Assembly: GCA_041940305.1 (NCBI GenBank)
Contig: JBGTSJ010000002.1
Location: forward strand, 310,001 to 374,000
Origin: JBGTSJ01 sp041940305
GTDB lineage: Bacteria > Planctomycetota > Planctomycetia > Planctomycetales > Planctomycetaceae
Reading direction: 5' to 3'
Length of the DNA stretch: 64,000 bases
A program made the position numbers and the translations under genes. The notes beneath the pieces were generated by a model. That model made no database searches. It was given only the letters and a program-made list of their open reading frames with translations, and was not told the DNA's origin. Of the stretch, positions 55,910-64,000 are shown one piece after another; the stretch's first letter is position 1; each line of letters opens with the position of its first letter.

Positions 55910-55953
55910 ACTAGCCCGACGCGCCAGCGAGGGCCCGAACGTCGCTGGGCGTT
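55910..55953. repeat. CTAGCCCGACGCGCC hairpin repeat, copy 1
   Basis: Begins ACTAGCCCGACGCGCCAGCG; arms CCAGCGA/TCGCTGG enclose an 11-base loop. A second copy lies at 62244-62286 with a changed but still paired stem. Confidence 0.65.
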
Positions 55954-56000
55954 GTGCTGAGCTGGCTCGTCCTCAACCATCGCAACCCCATCCGGCGGAA

Positions 56001-57500
56001 TCAAGTACCGGAATCCGACCGTCTCTCCATCGCCGGCCCTCCCAGTACACTTCGCGTGAAGTCGTTCTGAAACACCCCGTGCGGGTCGATTCGCCGGCAG
56101 ATCGCCGCAAACTCCCCCAGCCGCGGATACGCCGCGAGGGCCGCTTCCCGGTCCAGGGGAAAGTACTTCCCCCAATGCGCCCGCCCCCGGAACAGCCGCG
56201 ACATCGACCGCGCCACAAAGTCCGCCATCGTGCGGAACGCATCACGCGGCTGCTGCAGCGTAATCAGGCTGAACGAGTACCACGCCTCGTCCTCGCCGCT
56301 CGCCATCGAGATCAGCGTCTCATCCCGCAGAATGCGCCGCACGCAGATCGGGTAATGGTGCGTGAACACCCCCCGCAGCGCACGCAGCTCATCAAGCATC
56401 CCGATCGATTCCAGCATTCGCGCCTGTTCGGCCGCCGGCTCCGCTTCCGCACCGTCGCAGACCTTCAGCACCTCCGCCAGGAACGCCGACGCACTCCCCA
56501 CGTGCTCTCGCGGAACGAACACTTCCATTTCAAAGTGCCGGAACAGCTCGTGCCTCCACGTCAGGATCTCGTCGCTCCGCCCCACGTACGTCTTGTCCTC
56601 CAGCAACAGGTACGGCATCACGTGCCGAAAGAACGCCCGCGTCAGCCCCCGGCTGCGCAGCACTGACACCAGCAGCTTGAAAACCAGGTGCAGCCCCACA
56701 TCCATGCTGACAAACCACCCCGCCAGGTACGACCAGCAGTCCAGCCGGTACAGTTTGCTCTGCAGTGGCGCAGTGATCGCGCGATGCTGCGCCACGTATC
56801 CCCACTGATGCGGCACCAGAAAGAAATGCTGCAACGGCGAATCCGCCTCATGCTGCAGCACTTCGTCAATGGTGGCGTACCGCGCGTTCCGCTCTCCGAC
56901 GAAGTACTCCGGACGGCACTCGAACGTCACCGCCAGCACGATCCCCATACATCCCAGGTGGCAGCGCGCCGCCAGCAGTTCCGGACCGCCGTCAATCTCG
57001 TAGATCCGCGGCTCGCCCGTCTCCGGGTCATACGCCGCCAGCCGCACTCTCAGGATGTGATGCCCCAGGCTGTGGTTGCCCGACCCATGCGTGCCGGTCG
57101 CGATCGCCCCAGCCACCACCTGCTCGGTAATCAGTCCGATCGCCGGCAGCGTCAATCCGCGCGGCCGCAGTTCCTTTAACAAATCCCTGATCCGCCATCC
57201 AGCCCCCACGGTCGCCAGCATCCGGCCGTCGTCCGTCTCTTCGTAGTTGATTCCCCGCCAGTGGCGCATCGAGACGACGGCGTCGTCGCAGACCACCAAG
57301 TCGCTCCACGAATGCAGCGCCGCCGCCACCCGGATGCGGCCACGCGCATGCTTCCGCAGAACCTCCAGCACCTCGGCTTCCGTCCGCGGCTCGTAATAGT
57401 GCTCCGGGAGGAACCGCACGTTCCCCCCGAAATTGACGATGGTTCGCCGCGCCGCCGCTGCACCGGTGCTCATGCGCGCGAACCGGCTCCAGGCAAACAA
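56001..57500 (-). CDS. FAD-dependent aldonolactone/alditol oxidase-like protein
   Basis: A 499-residue VAO-family flavoprotein related to D-arabinono-1,4-lactone and L-gulono-lactone oxidases. The FAD-binding segment RVAAALHSWSDLVV carries a histidine (His63) in the position used for covalent flavin, followed by ATGTHGSGNHSLG (135-147), and the C-terminal HWGKY motif of the ALO domain. Met10 (57473) is an alternative start. It oxidises a sugar alcohol or aldonolactone by family inference. It is downstream of the caspase gene on the same strand, with 25 bases between. Confidence 0.85.
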   Translation of the reverse strand: MFAWSRFARMSTGAAAARRTIVNFGGNVRFLPEHYYEPRTEAEVLEVLRKHARGRIRVAAALHSWSDLVVCDDAVVSMRHWRGINYEETDDGRMLATVGAGWRIRDLLKELRPRGLTLPAIGLITEQVVAGAIATGTHGSGNHSLGHHILRVRLAAYDPETGEPRIYEIDGGPELLAARCHLGCMGIVLAVTFECRPEYFVGERNARYATIDEVLQHEADSPLQHFFLVPHQWGYVAQHRAITAPLQSKLYRLDCWSYLAGWFVSMDVGLHLVFKLLVSVLRSRGLTRAFFRHVMPYLLLEDKTYVGRSDEILTWRHELFRHFEMEVFVPREHVGSASAFLAEVLKVCDGAEAEPAAEQARMLESIGMLDELRALRGVFTHHYPICVRRILRDETLISMASGEDEAWYSFSLITLQQPRDAFRTMADFVARSMSRLFRGRAHWGKYFPLDREAALAAYPRLGEFAAICRRIDPHGVFQNDFTRSVLGGPAMERRSDSGT

Positions 57501-57525
57501 AGCTCAATCGTCCGGGGCCGATCGG

Positions 57526-59646
57526 TCATTGATGTTGCGACAGTCCCGTGCTCGTCTCAGGCCTCATCCCCACGATAACACTTTGACGGTTCGCCAATGG
57601 GATCAGTCGGTCACGAACACTGGTGTTGCTCGGCTTCACCGTCACCAGTTGCTCGTCATTCGTCAGCTCGAACACGCGGTTGTTGGCGTAATACACCACG
57701 TCCGCGAACACCACAATGTCCTTTCGCGGCAGGCATTCCATCGCTGCTTTATTAGGGATCAAAATCTCGCCCCGCAGCGCTTCGAGCACCGCCAGCGACA
57801 GCGCTCCGTGCTTCCAGTCACGACTCTCGGCCGCGAGTTCATCGCTCGTGCAGGCCGGCAGCAGCAGGACGCCCCGCGGATTGCTTTGAAATCCCTCCAT
57901 CGCCCTTTCGGCGATGTGCTGGAATTCGTCCACATCCGTCGATCCCCGGAACGTCACTTCCGTCGGTTGCGGCGACCCGGACTCCAGTTCATGTTCGGCC
58001 GAGGCCCCGGCATGGCACGTGTCCAGAATCACGATTACCGTGCACTTCAGACGATTCAGCGTCTTCGCAATCTCGTGCTTGAACGTCACGCCGTTCAGCC
58101 GCAGATCCTCGCCGCGGCGATGGCCGCTGGCCAGCAGGTAGTAGTCCTTCTCCGCATCCAGCTGGCCGTGCCCGGAGATCGTCACGATCGCCAGATCGTT
58201 CGGCGTCGGAGGCGGCGAGTCCTCCCCATCGCCCGTCTCAAGCCAGATCAGCCCCTCCAAAATCTCCTGCCGCGTCGGCGCGCGAGCATCGGGACGATCC
58301 ACTTCGGCAATCAATCGCCGGCTCACGACTTCGTCCAGGGTCGTCTCCTTGCCGGCCGAGCGATTCATTTCCATAAACAACGCGCCCGTGTATGCCACGA
58401 AGGCATCATTCAGTTCCACCGCGTCTTCGTCGGCATACGGCAGCTCCATCGACTCATCCGCATACTGCGACACGCCGATGCTCAGCACAAACAGTCGCAT
58501 CAGCGTTGGATCGGCTGAAGAGATATCAAACACGCCGTCGTCGATGGTCTTGGCCGCCTGTTCCATCGGGCCCGGTTTGGCGTCGCCGTTCTGCCGCAGC
58601 AACGCCGAGAGCGACACGGCGATCGCCACCACCACGGCCAGCGCCATCCCCCACTGCAGTTGCGCATTCCCCTTGCCCGGTGGAGGCGCCTTCCTGACGC
58701 GCGCCCATTGCCGCGCGATCCGCAGCACCTCTTTCGACGACAGCTTCGATCCCCGCTTCGGCGGCGCCACCAGCGTATGGCCGAACGGCTTCCCGTCGAA
58801 CCACGGATCGGACTTCGCCTCGTCTCCCGCCGCCTGCAACTCCGCCAACTGCAGCACCTCCGCCAGCCCCTTGATCGGCTGCCGGTGCACCGGGTCGGTC
58901 GAGAAGATCCAGTTCCCGTCCTCGCCGCACACCGCCGTGAACAGGTACGAGCCCCCCAGCGGCGCTTCCTCGTCCGCCCGCGCCCAATGCTTCCACAGCA
59001 GGCTTTTCGGCTGCCGCAGCATCAGCCCCGACGCCTTTGGCGGTCCGCCGGGCAGCCGGACGATCCACCGCTCCCCGTTCTCCACGTCCTGCCGGTAGAC
59101 CTTCTTCTGGTCCTGCAGGTACGACCGCGGACTCGCGAACGCCGGATCGTCGGCAACGATCGAAACCTGGAACGGATCCACTCCCTCTTGGGCCGCGGCG
59201 AACACCCGCTCCGCCAGCCCACGCCACTGCCGCACGAACTCCGACCCGCTCAGGTCGTCACCCAGGTCAGCACCGGCCAGGTTTCGCAGTGCCGCGTGAA
59301 TCCCCTCCAGCGACACCTCGATCGGAACCGTCCCCGGCCGCCGCCCTTCGCGCGCGATCTTGGCGTATTCACAGAAGGCCGCGACCCCCGGCGGCACATC
59401 GACGCCGCTCAGTCGCCGCTCCACCACGAACGCCGCCAGCATGTCGTCCAACGTCGGATCATGCTGGACGTAAATCTCCCGGATGTTCCCGCTCCCCCGC
59501 AGGAACGCCTCAGGCCCCGCCTCGAACGCCAGCCGCGCCAAGTCGCGACGCCGGCGCATTCCCTCAGCCTCCGGTATCAGCCAGAGCTCATGCTCCTGCA
59601 CTTCCGGGGACCCGTCCGCCGGCAATCTGCGAAAGACGAATTCCAT
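57526..59646 (-). CDS. Membrane-anchored caspase-family protease with unrecognised N-terminal half
   Basis: A 706-residue protein. Residues 1-320 form an unrecognised region opening with EFVFRRLPADG and including IYVQHDPTLDDMLAAFVVER and EYAKIAREGRRPGTVP. One membrane segment follows (about 334-351). The C-terminal peptidase C14 domain (about 384-650) starts FVLSIGVSQY and has the dyad His493 (ISGHGQ) and Cys544 (LDTCHAGAS). The domain order suggests a cytoplasmic sensor or substrate-binding part and a protease on the other side of the membrane, or the reverse. Met at 59646 is preferred; 59682 is an upstream alternative. Prokaryotic caspases act in stress, cell death or phage defence; no target is known here. 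Confidence 0.87.
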   Translation of the reverse strand: MEFVFRRLPADGSPEVQEHELWLIPEAEGMRRRRDLARLAFEAGPEAFLRGSGNIREIYVQHDPTLDDMLAAFVVERRLSGVDVPPGVAAFCEYAKIAREGRRPGTVPIEVSLEGIHAALRNLAGADLGDDLSGSEFVRQWRGLAERVFAAAQEGVDPFQVSIVADDPAFASPRSYLQDQKKVYRQDVENGERWIVRLPGGPPKASGLMLRQPKSLLWKHWARADEEAPLGGSYLFTAVCGEDGNWIFSTDPVHRQPIKGLAEVLQLAELQAAGDEAKSDPWFDGKPFGHTLVAPPKRGSKLSSKEVLRIARQWARVRKAPPPGKGNAQLQWGMALAVVVAIAVSLSALLRQNGDAKPGPMEQAAKTIDDGVFDISSADPTLMRLFVLSIGVSQYADESMELPYADEDAVELNDAFVAYTGALFMEMNRSAGKETTLDEVVSRRLIAEVDRPDARAPTRQEILEGLIWLETGDGEDSPPPTPNDLAIVTISGHGQLDAEKDYYLLASGHRRGEDLRLNGVTFKHEIAKTLNRLKCTVIVILDTCHAGASAEHELESGSPQPTEVTFRGSTDVDEFQHIAERAMEGFQSNPRGVLLLPACTSDELAAESRDWKHGALSLAVLEALRGEILIPNKAAMECLPRKDIVVFADVVYYANNRVFELTNDEQLVTVKPSNTSVRDRLIPLANRQSVIVGMRPETSTGLSQHQ

Positions 59647-59918
59647 CACCAACCCGCCGCCACAACGGCAATCCACAACCAACCGACAATCACCTCACGC
59701 TTCGCGACTGCGCCGCTTCAGCCCCGCCGCACTGTTGGCATTGTCACAGATCATGCTCATCCTTTGCAATTACGGCACCCGTCGCACTCAACGACCATGC
59801 CTCATAGACAACTCCGCCCGCATCGCTCGCGATTGAACCCCTCCCGTTCGTGAACACTCCCCCGTATGATGAAACTCTAAGCAGACACCCATCCATCCGG
59901 TTCTCGGAGTTCTCCTTC

Positions 59919-61232
59919 ATGCGTTGCCTGTCATGGCTGATCGCCGCGTGGGCCATATCCGCCAGCCTTAAGCACCCTGCCTGCTCTTTCGCCGCAGACG
60001 CCCACTGGCGACAGTGGCGGGGACCGACCGCAAACGGGCTGGCCGACGCCGATCCGCCCATCCAGTGGGACGCCGCAACAAACGTTCGCTGGCAGGCGCC
60101 CATCCCGGGCGCCGGCAGCGCCACCCCCATCGTCTGGGAAGACCGCATCTTCGTACTCACGGCGATCGAGACGGACGTCGTCCCCGCACACCCCCCGAAA
60201 CCGCACGACACCGCCAAGACGACTCCACCCGACCATGAGTACCAGTTTGTGGTTATCTGTCTCGACCGCACGACCGGTGACGAACTGTGGCAGCGCGTCG
60301 CAATTCAGGAAGTCCCCCACGAAGGGTTGCACGGCACCAACTCCTATGCCTCGGGGTCGCCGGTCACCGACGGAGAACGCCTCTACGCATCCTTCGGCTC
60401 CCGCGGAATCTTCTGCTTCGACCTCGACGGCAACGAGATCTGGGACCGGGACCTCGGCGACATGCGCACCCGCTTCGGCTGGGGCGAAGCCGTCACGCCG
60501 GCGCTGCACGGCGATTCACTCGTCGTTAACTGGGACCATGAAGACCAGTCGTTCATCGTCTGTCTCGATGCCGTCACCGGAGACGAACGCTGGCGCCTGG
60601 ACCGGGATGAGCCCACGTCCTGGGCCACTCCCTGCATCGTCGAACACGACGGACGCACGCAGGTCATCGTCAACGGCACCAACCGCGTGCGCAGCTACGA
60701 CCTGGAGAACGGCGAAGTGATCTGGGAATGCGGCGGACAAACGGTGAATGCCATCCCCTCTCCGCTGGTGGTCGGCGACGTCGCCTATTGCACCAGCGGC
60801 TACCGCGGCGCGGCCATGTTCGCTATTCCGCTCGACGCACAGGGAGACATCACCGACTCCAGTACGCCCCTCTGGAGCTTCGACCGCGCCACCCCCTACG
60901 TCCCCTCGCCGATTGTCACCGCAGACCGCGTCTACTTCACCGCCCAGAACAACGGCACGCTCACCTGCCTCGACGCCGCCACCGGAGACGTCATCTTCGG
61001 CCCCGAGCGATTGCCCGGCATTGACAGCCTGTATGCTTCGCCGATCGCTGCCGCCAACCGCCTCTACTTCGTCAGCCGCGACGGCACGACCCTGGTCCTC
61101 CAGCAGTCCGACTCCCTCGACGTCCTCGCCATCAACCGTCTCGACGATCCGATCGACGCCTCTCCCGTGGCCCTCGATCGCCAGCTGTTCCTCCGCGGCG
61201 CCTCGCACCTGTATTGCTTCGAGGAGCCGTAA
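59919..61232 (+). CDS. Exported PQQ-like beta-propeller protein
   Basis: A 437-residue protein with signal peptide (about 1-27) and BamB-like blades: HWRQWRGPTANGLAD opening, DRTTGDELWQRV, DLDGNEIWDRDLG, DAVTGDERWRLD, DLENGEVIWECGG, DAATGDVIFGPE. The start at 59919 has GGAG 9 bases upstream. The stop overlaps the next start by one base (TAATG), so the two are translationally coupled. Confidence 0.88.
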   Translation: MRCLSWLIAAWAISASLKHPACSFAADAHWRQWRGPTANGLADADPPIQWDAATNVRWQAPIPGAGSATPIVWEDRIFVLTAIETDVVPAHPPKPHDTAKTTPPDHEYQFVVICLDRTTGDELWQRVAIQEVPHEGLHGTNSYASGSPVTDGERLYASFGSRGIFCFDLDGNEIWDRDLGDMRTRFGWGEAVTPALHGDSLVVNWDHEDQSFIVCLDAVTGDERWRLDRDEPTSWATPCIVEHDGRTQVIVNGTNRVRSYDLENGEVIWECGGQTVNAIPSPLVVGDVAYCTSGYRGAAMFAIPLDAQGDITDSSTPLWSFDRATPYVPSPIVTADRVYFTAQNNGTLTCLDAATGDVIFGPERLPGIDSLYASPIAAANRLYFVSRDGTTLVLQQSDSLDVLAINRLDDPIDASPVALDRQLFLRGASHLYCFEEP

Positions 61233-62215
61233 TGAGGACCGCAACTGCGCATAGCAACGCCGTCCGGATGGCAGGCTGGCTGCTCGTCCTCGCCTGCACC
61301 TCGTCCGTCGCTGTGGGTAACGACGACCCCACCCGGCGCGCCGTCGCCTATCTCGCCCGGGAAGTGCCCGCCTGGCACGCGGACAACGATTGCTATTCCT
61401 GCCACAACAACGGCGACGGCGTGCGGGCTCTGGTGGTCGCCTCGAAAGCGGGCTTTGAGTTTCCCGATGAGTCGCTCCGCGGCACCCTCGATTGGCTCAA
61501 GCAGCCCGACCAATGGGAGCACAACGGCGGCGAAGGGGACTTCATTGACTATCGGCTCGCTTGGCTGCAGTTCTCCGCGGCTCTCGCGCAGGTTGTGGAA
61601 TCATCAGGAAACGACGTCGACCAGCAGACTCGCGACGCCCTGGAGACCGCCGCCCGCAAGGTCTCGGATGCTCAGTCGAGCGACGGCTCATGGAAGGTCC
61701 ACGACGGTGGACTCATTGGCGCTCCCGCCACCTGGGGACCGACGCTCAGCACCGTCATGGCCCGCCGCACGCTCCGCATCGCCGACGCCACCCGCTACTC
61801 CGCGCACATCGCCCGCGCCGACGAGTGGCTCAAGTCCCGCTCACCAAGAACCGTCATGGAGGCCGCCGCCATACTGTCGATCGTTAATGAAGCCGACGAC
61901 CCCCGCGACGTCGCGCTTCGCAATCAATGCCTCGACCTGATTCAGAAGTCACAATCCACCGACGGAGCCTGGGGACCGTACGAGATCTCTCCGCCGGAGC
62001 CGTTCGACACGGCCCTGGTGCTGTTGGCGCTCAAAGCCGGCCCTGTAGCCGCCGAGCACGAGGCGATCATCGCCGCCGGACGCAGCTACCTGATCCGCAC
62101 CCAGTTGGACAGCGGAGGCTGGCAGGAGACGACGCGCCCCGCCGGCGCCGAAAGCTACGCGCAGCACATCTCCACCACCGCCTGGGCCACTCTCGCCCTG
62201 CTCGCCACCGAGTAG
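61232..62215 (+). CDS. Exported protein with haem motif and prenyltransferase/squalene-cyclase-like repeats
   Basis: A 327-residue protein. Signal peptide (about 1-29), a single CYSCH motif (54-58) in NDCYSCHNNGDG, then alpha/alpha-toroid repeats of the prenyltransferase/terpene-cyclase type (DAQSSDGSWKV, KSQSTDGAWGPYE, RTQLDSGGWQET). The enzyme residues of squalene cyclase (DxDD) are absent, so this is a repeat scaffold. The haem motif suggests attachment to an electron-transfer or scaffold role. Coupled to the propeller gene upstream. Confidence 0.82.
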   Translation: MRTATAHSNAVRMAGWLLVLACTSSVAVGNDDPTRRAVAYLAREVPAWHADNDCYSCHNNGDGVRALVVASKAGFEFPDESLRGTLDWLKQPDQWEHNGGEGDFIDYRLAWLQFSAALAQVVESSGNDVDQQTRDALETAARKVSDAQSSDGSWKVHDGGLIGAPATWGPTLSTVMARRTLRIADATRYSAHIARADEWLKSRSPRTVMEAAAILSIVNEADDPRDVALRNQCLDLIQKSQSTDGAWGPYEISPPEPFDTALVLLALKAGPVAAEHEAIIAAGRSYLIRTQLDSGGWQETTRPAGAESYAQHISTTAWATLALLATE

Positions 62216-62243
62216 TTGGTGATTGCAGCGTCCAATCGTCCAC

Positions 62244-62286
62244 ACTAGCCCGACGCGCCAACGACGGACGAACGTCGTTGGGCATT
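62244..62286. repeat. CTAGCCCGACGCGCC hairpin repeat, copy 2
   Basis: Begins ACTAGCCCGACGCGCCAACG; arms CCAACGA/TCGTTGG enclose a 10-base loop. Compared with copy 1 one pair changes from G-C to A-T, keeping the stem. It lies 29 bases after the preceding stop. Confidence 0.65.
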
Positions 62287-62441
62287 CAATTCACACACAA
62301 GCTCAAGCAGGTCGCTCTCACGATCAGAAGCGTCGTCGGTGATCCCCAACGGCCCCATCCGATGCAATACGCTGGTCGGGGAGGGCACTGCGTTCATTCA
62401 GTCGCTGCCTCCGGATAAACCCGAACTGCTCACCGCGCATG

Positions 62442-62476
62442 AAAAAGGACCCGGTCGTTCGCGCACGGCCGGGTCC
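62442..62476 (-). terminator. Rho-independent terminator of the lipoprotein gene
   Basis: On the minus strand a stem GGACCCGG/CCGGGTCC (extended by a G-T and a C-G pair, 10-base loop) is followed at once by TTTTTC. It lies 24 bases past the stop at 62501. Confidence 0.8.
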
Positions 62477-62500
62477 CGGAGAACGTTGAACTCGCTGTGT

Positions 62501-63076
62501 CTACTGCATGTCCGGTCCGGCACAGCGGATCAGGTGGTTGTGGTCGATGTAGACCACGTCCTCACGCTGATCGACGTGCGTGAACGGCACCGGCCAGTAG
62601 GACCGCTTCACCTCTTCGAAGTACACCGTGCACTTATAGTGGCAGTGGTGCTGGCGGGCCGGTCCGACCATCGGGAAGAAACGGCACTCGTCCAGGCGGT
62701 CGACGATTGGCTCCACGATCATCCGCACGTTGTTGCGGCTCGTCTCGGCCACGAACGTGAATCCGCCCGACGTGTTGTCCGGCAGCGTCCGCATCACTTC
62801 GTCCGGCGAAGGCGGATCGAGGCAGAAGATCGGGGCGTGCTCGCCCTCGACCGGATCGAGAATCGGCACGTAGTCGTACCGCTCCTCTTCCCAGTACGTG
62901 TCCTCGATCTGCTGGCTGAAGTACGGGGTCACCGGGATCAACGGCGTCGTTCCGAAGAACGAGGACAGGATCCAGGCGTCCTTCCAGAACCACCATGCCA
63001 TCCGGCAGCCGCTGTTCGGTACCGTGCAGACCGCGAGGACGGCGATCAAGCAGGCCTGTTTGAAGAGCTTCTTCAT
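62501..63076 (-). CDS. Hypothetical exported protein, possible lipoprotein
   Basis: A 191-residue protein with an N-terminal hydrophobic segment and a possible lipobox-like cysteine (VPNSGC, about 21-26). The rest is soluble, rich in Trp, Tyr, Asp and Pro, ending HNHLIRCAGPDMQ with paired cysteines. No family recognised. The start at 63076 has TGGAG 10 bases upstream; a frame to 63238 has no such site. A good terminator follows. Confidence 0.72.
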   Translation of the reverse strand: MKKLFKQACLIAVLAVCTVPNSGCRMAWWFWKDAWILSSFFGTTPLIPVTPYFSQQIEDTYWEEERYDYVPILDPVEGEHAPIFCLDPPSPDEVMRTLPDNTSGGFTFVAETSRNNVRMIVEPIVDRLDECRFFPMVGPARQHHCHYKCTVYFEEVKRSYWPVPFTHVDQREDVVYIDHNHLIRCAGPDMQ

Positions 63077-63256
63077 CCGCTTCGACTCCAGGTGCACTGT
63101 TCGCGGCCTGATGGCGGAGGGCACGGCTGACGCGGCCCTGGTTCCGCCCCGAGGCGCCAATGCGCTTTCGGACATGGTTGTTATCGAACCCCGAGGGGGC
63201 ATCACTTGTGAAAATATGCCGTCTTTGACGGTTTTCACGGTTTGAGCAGGGAAAGG

Positions 63257-63353
63257 GGTCGAGGATTCGAGGAGTCACGGATTCAAGGGGGGAGTGAGGA
63301 AAACGCACTTTCCCCTCGATTCCTTGAATCCTCGTCTCCTCGATTCCTCCCCT
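63257..63353. repeat. Long imperfect inverted repeat
   Basis: The left arm 63257-63290 (GAGGATTCGAGGAG, GGATTCAAGG) matches the reverse complement of 63311-63353 (CCTTGAATCC, CTCCTCGATTCCTC). It can form a long hairpin with a loop of about 20-25 bases. It lies in the 346-base gap (63077-63422), which has no gene. Confidence 0.6.
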
Positions 63354-63364
63354 CCCAACACAAT

Positions 63365-63392
63365 CGCCCCCGGAGGAAATCCCCCGGGGGCG
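63365..63392 (-). terminator. GC-rich hairpin after the BON-domain gene
   Basis: Arms CGCCCCCGG/CCGGGGGCG (9 bp, 10-base loop), 30 bases past the stop at 63423. The following minus-strand bases (ATTGTGTT) are only mildly T-rich, so efficiency is uncertain. Confidence 0.55.
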
Positions 63393-63422
63393 CGAATGCG
63401 TCACGTCAGTCGATCACCGAGA

Positions 63423-64000
<578 letters not shown>

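Overview
The window is high-GC bacterial DNA and almost certainly planctomycetal. The clearest markers are two PSD1-type proteins (planctomycete cytochrome c + DUF1549 + DUF1553), each beside a DUF1501 Tat-exported protein, a PVC-type membrane-bound dehydrogenase propeller, several PQQ-like propellers, an exported sulfatase and a caspase-fold protein. These are family-level recognitions from the translated sequence; no database search was run. No rRNA, tRNA or CRISPR array was found.

Layout. 1-1810: 3' part of a GH57 glucanase. 1831-6699 (minus): a reduced division cluster, rsmH - large LysM protein - ftsL-like - ftsI, with no mraZ or mur gene alongside. 6962-9046: AsmA-like protein. 9404-12173 (plus): TIM-barrel isomerase, small membrane protein, lipid kinase. 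12300-16402 (minus): Gfo/Idh/MocA oxidoreductase - sulfatase - APC permease, a likely operon. 16779-18080: BioF2-like acetyltransferase. 18195-20005 (minus): AAA ATPase overlapping a TOPRIM-like DUF4276 protein, a possible defence pair. 20020-22656: SGNH hydrolase fused to a PVC dehydrogenase propeller. 23104-30318 (plus): lysine-rich 62-residue protein, polytopic membrane proteins, HlyIII, PQQ propeller, an AroD-AroE-like fusion and a zinc-ribbon membrane protein. 30346-35441 (minus): PQQ propeller, tiny membrane protein, cupredoxin-like protein, split-LamG propeller. 35623-41901 (plus): PSD1 - DUF1501 pair, then an amidohydrolase.

41948-51039 (minus) is a six-gene array: double cyclase-domain protein, FGGY kinase, Nramp-like transporter (kinase stop and transporter start overlap), SDR, fused E1 alpha/beta and E2 of a 2-oxoacid dehydrogenase. 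It reads as an uncharacterised catabolic cluster that exports a cyclase, imports and phosphorylates a substrate, and oxidatively decarboxylates a 2-oxoacid. 51418-55882 (minus): second PSD1 - DUF1501 pair. 56001-59646 (minus): aldonolactone-oxidase-like flavoprotein and a membrane-anchored caspase. 59919-62215 (plus): PQQ propeller coupled to a haem-motif / prenyltransferase-repeat protein. 62501-64000 (minus): lipoprotein and a truncated BON-domain protein.

Intergenic DNA carries at least five families of small palindromic or MITE-like repeats, often placed exactly at stop or start codons. The observations most worth following are the ATPase/TOPRIM pair, the membrane caspase with an unrecognised N-terminal half, the LysM protein with nine DPF/DPW motifs inside the division cluster, the uncharacterised catabolic cluster with several eroded active sites, and the repeat families.
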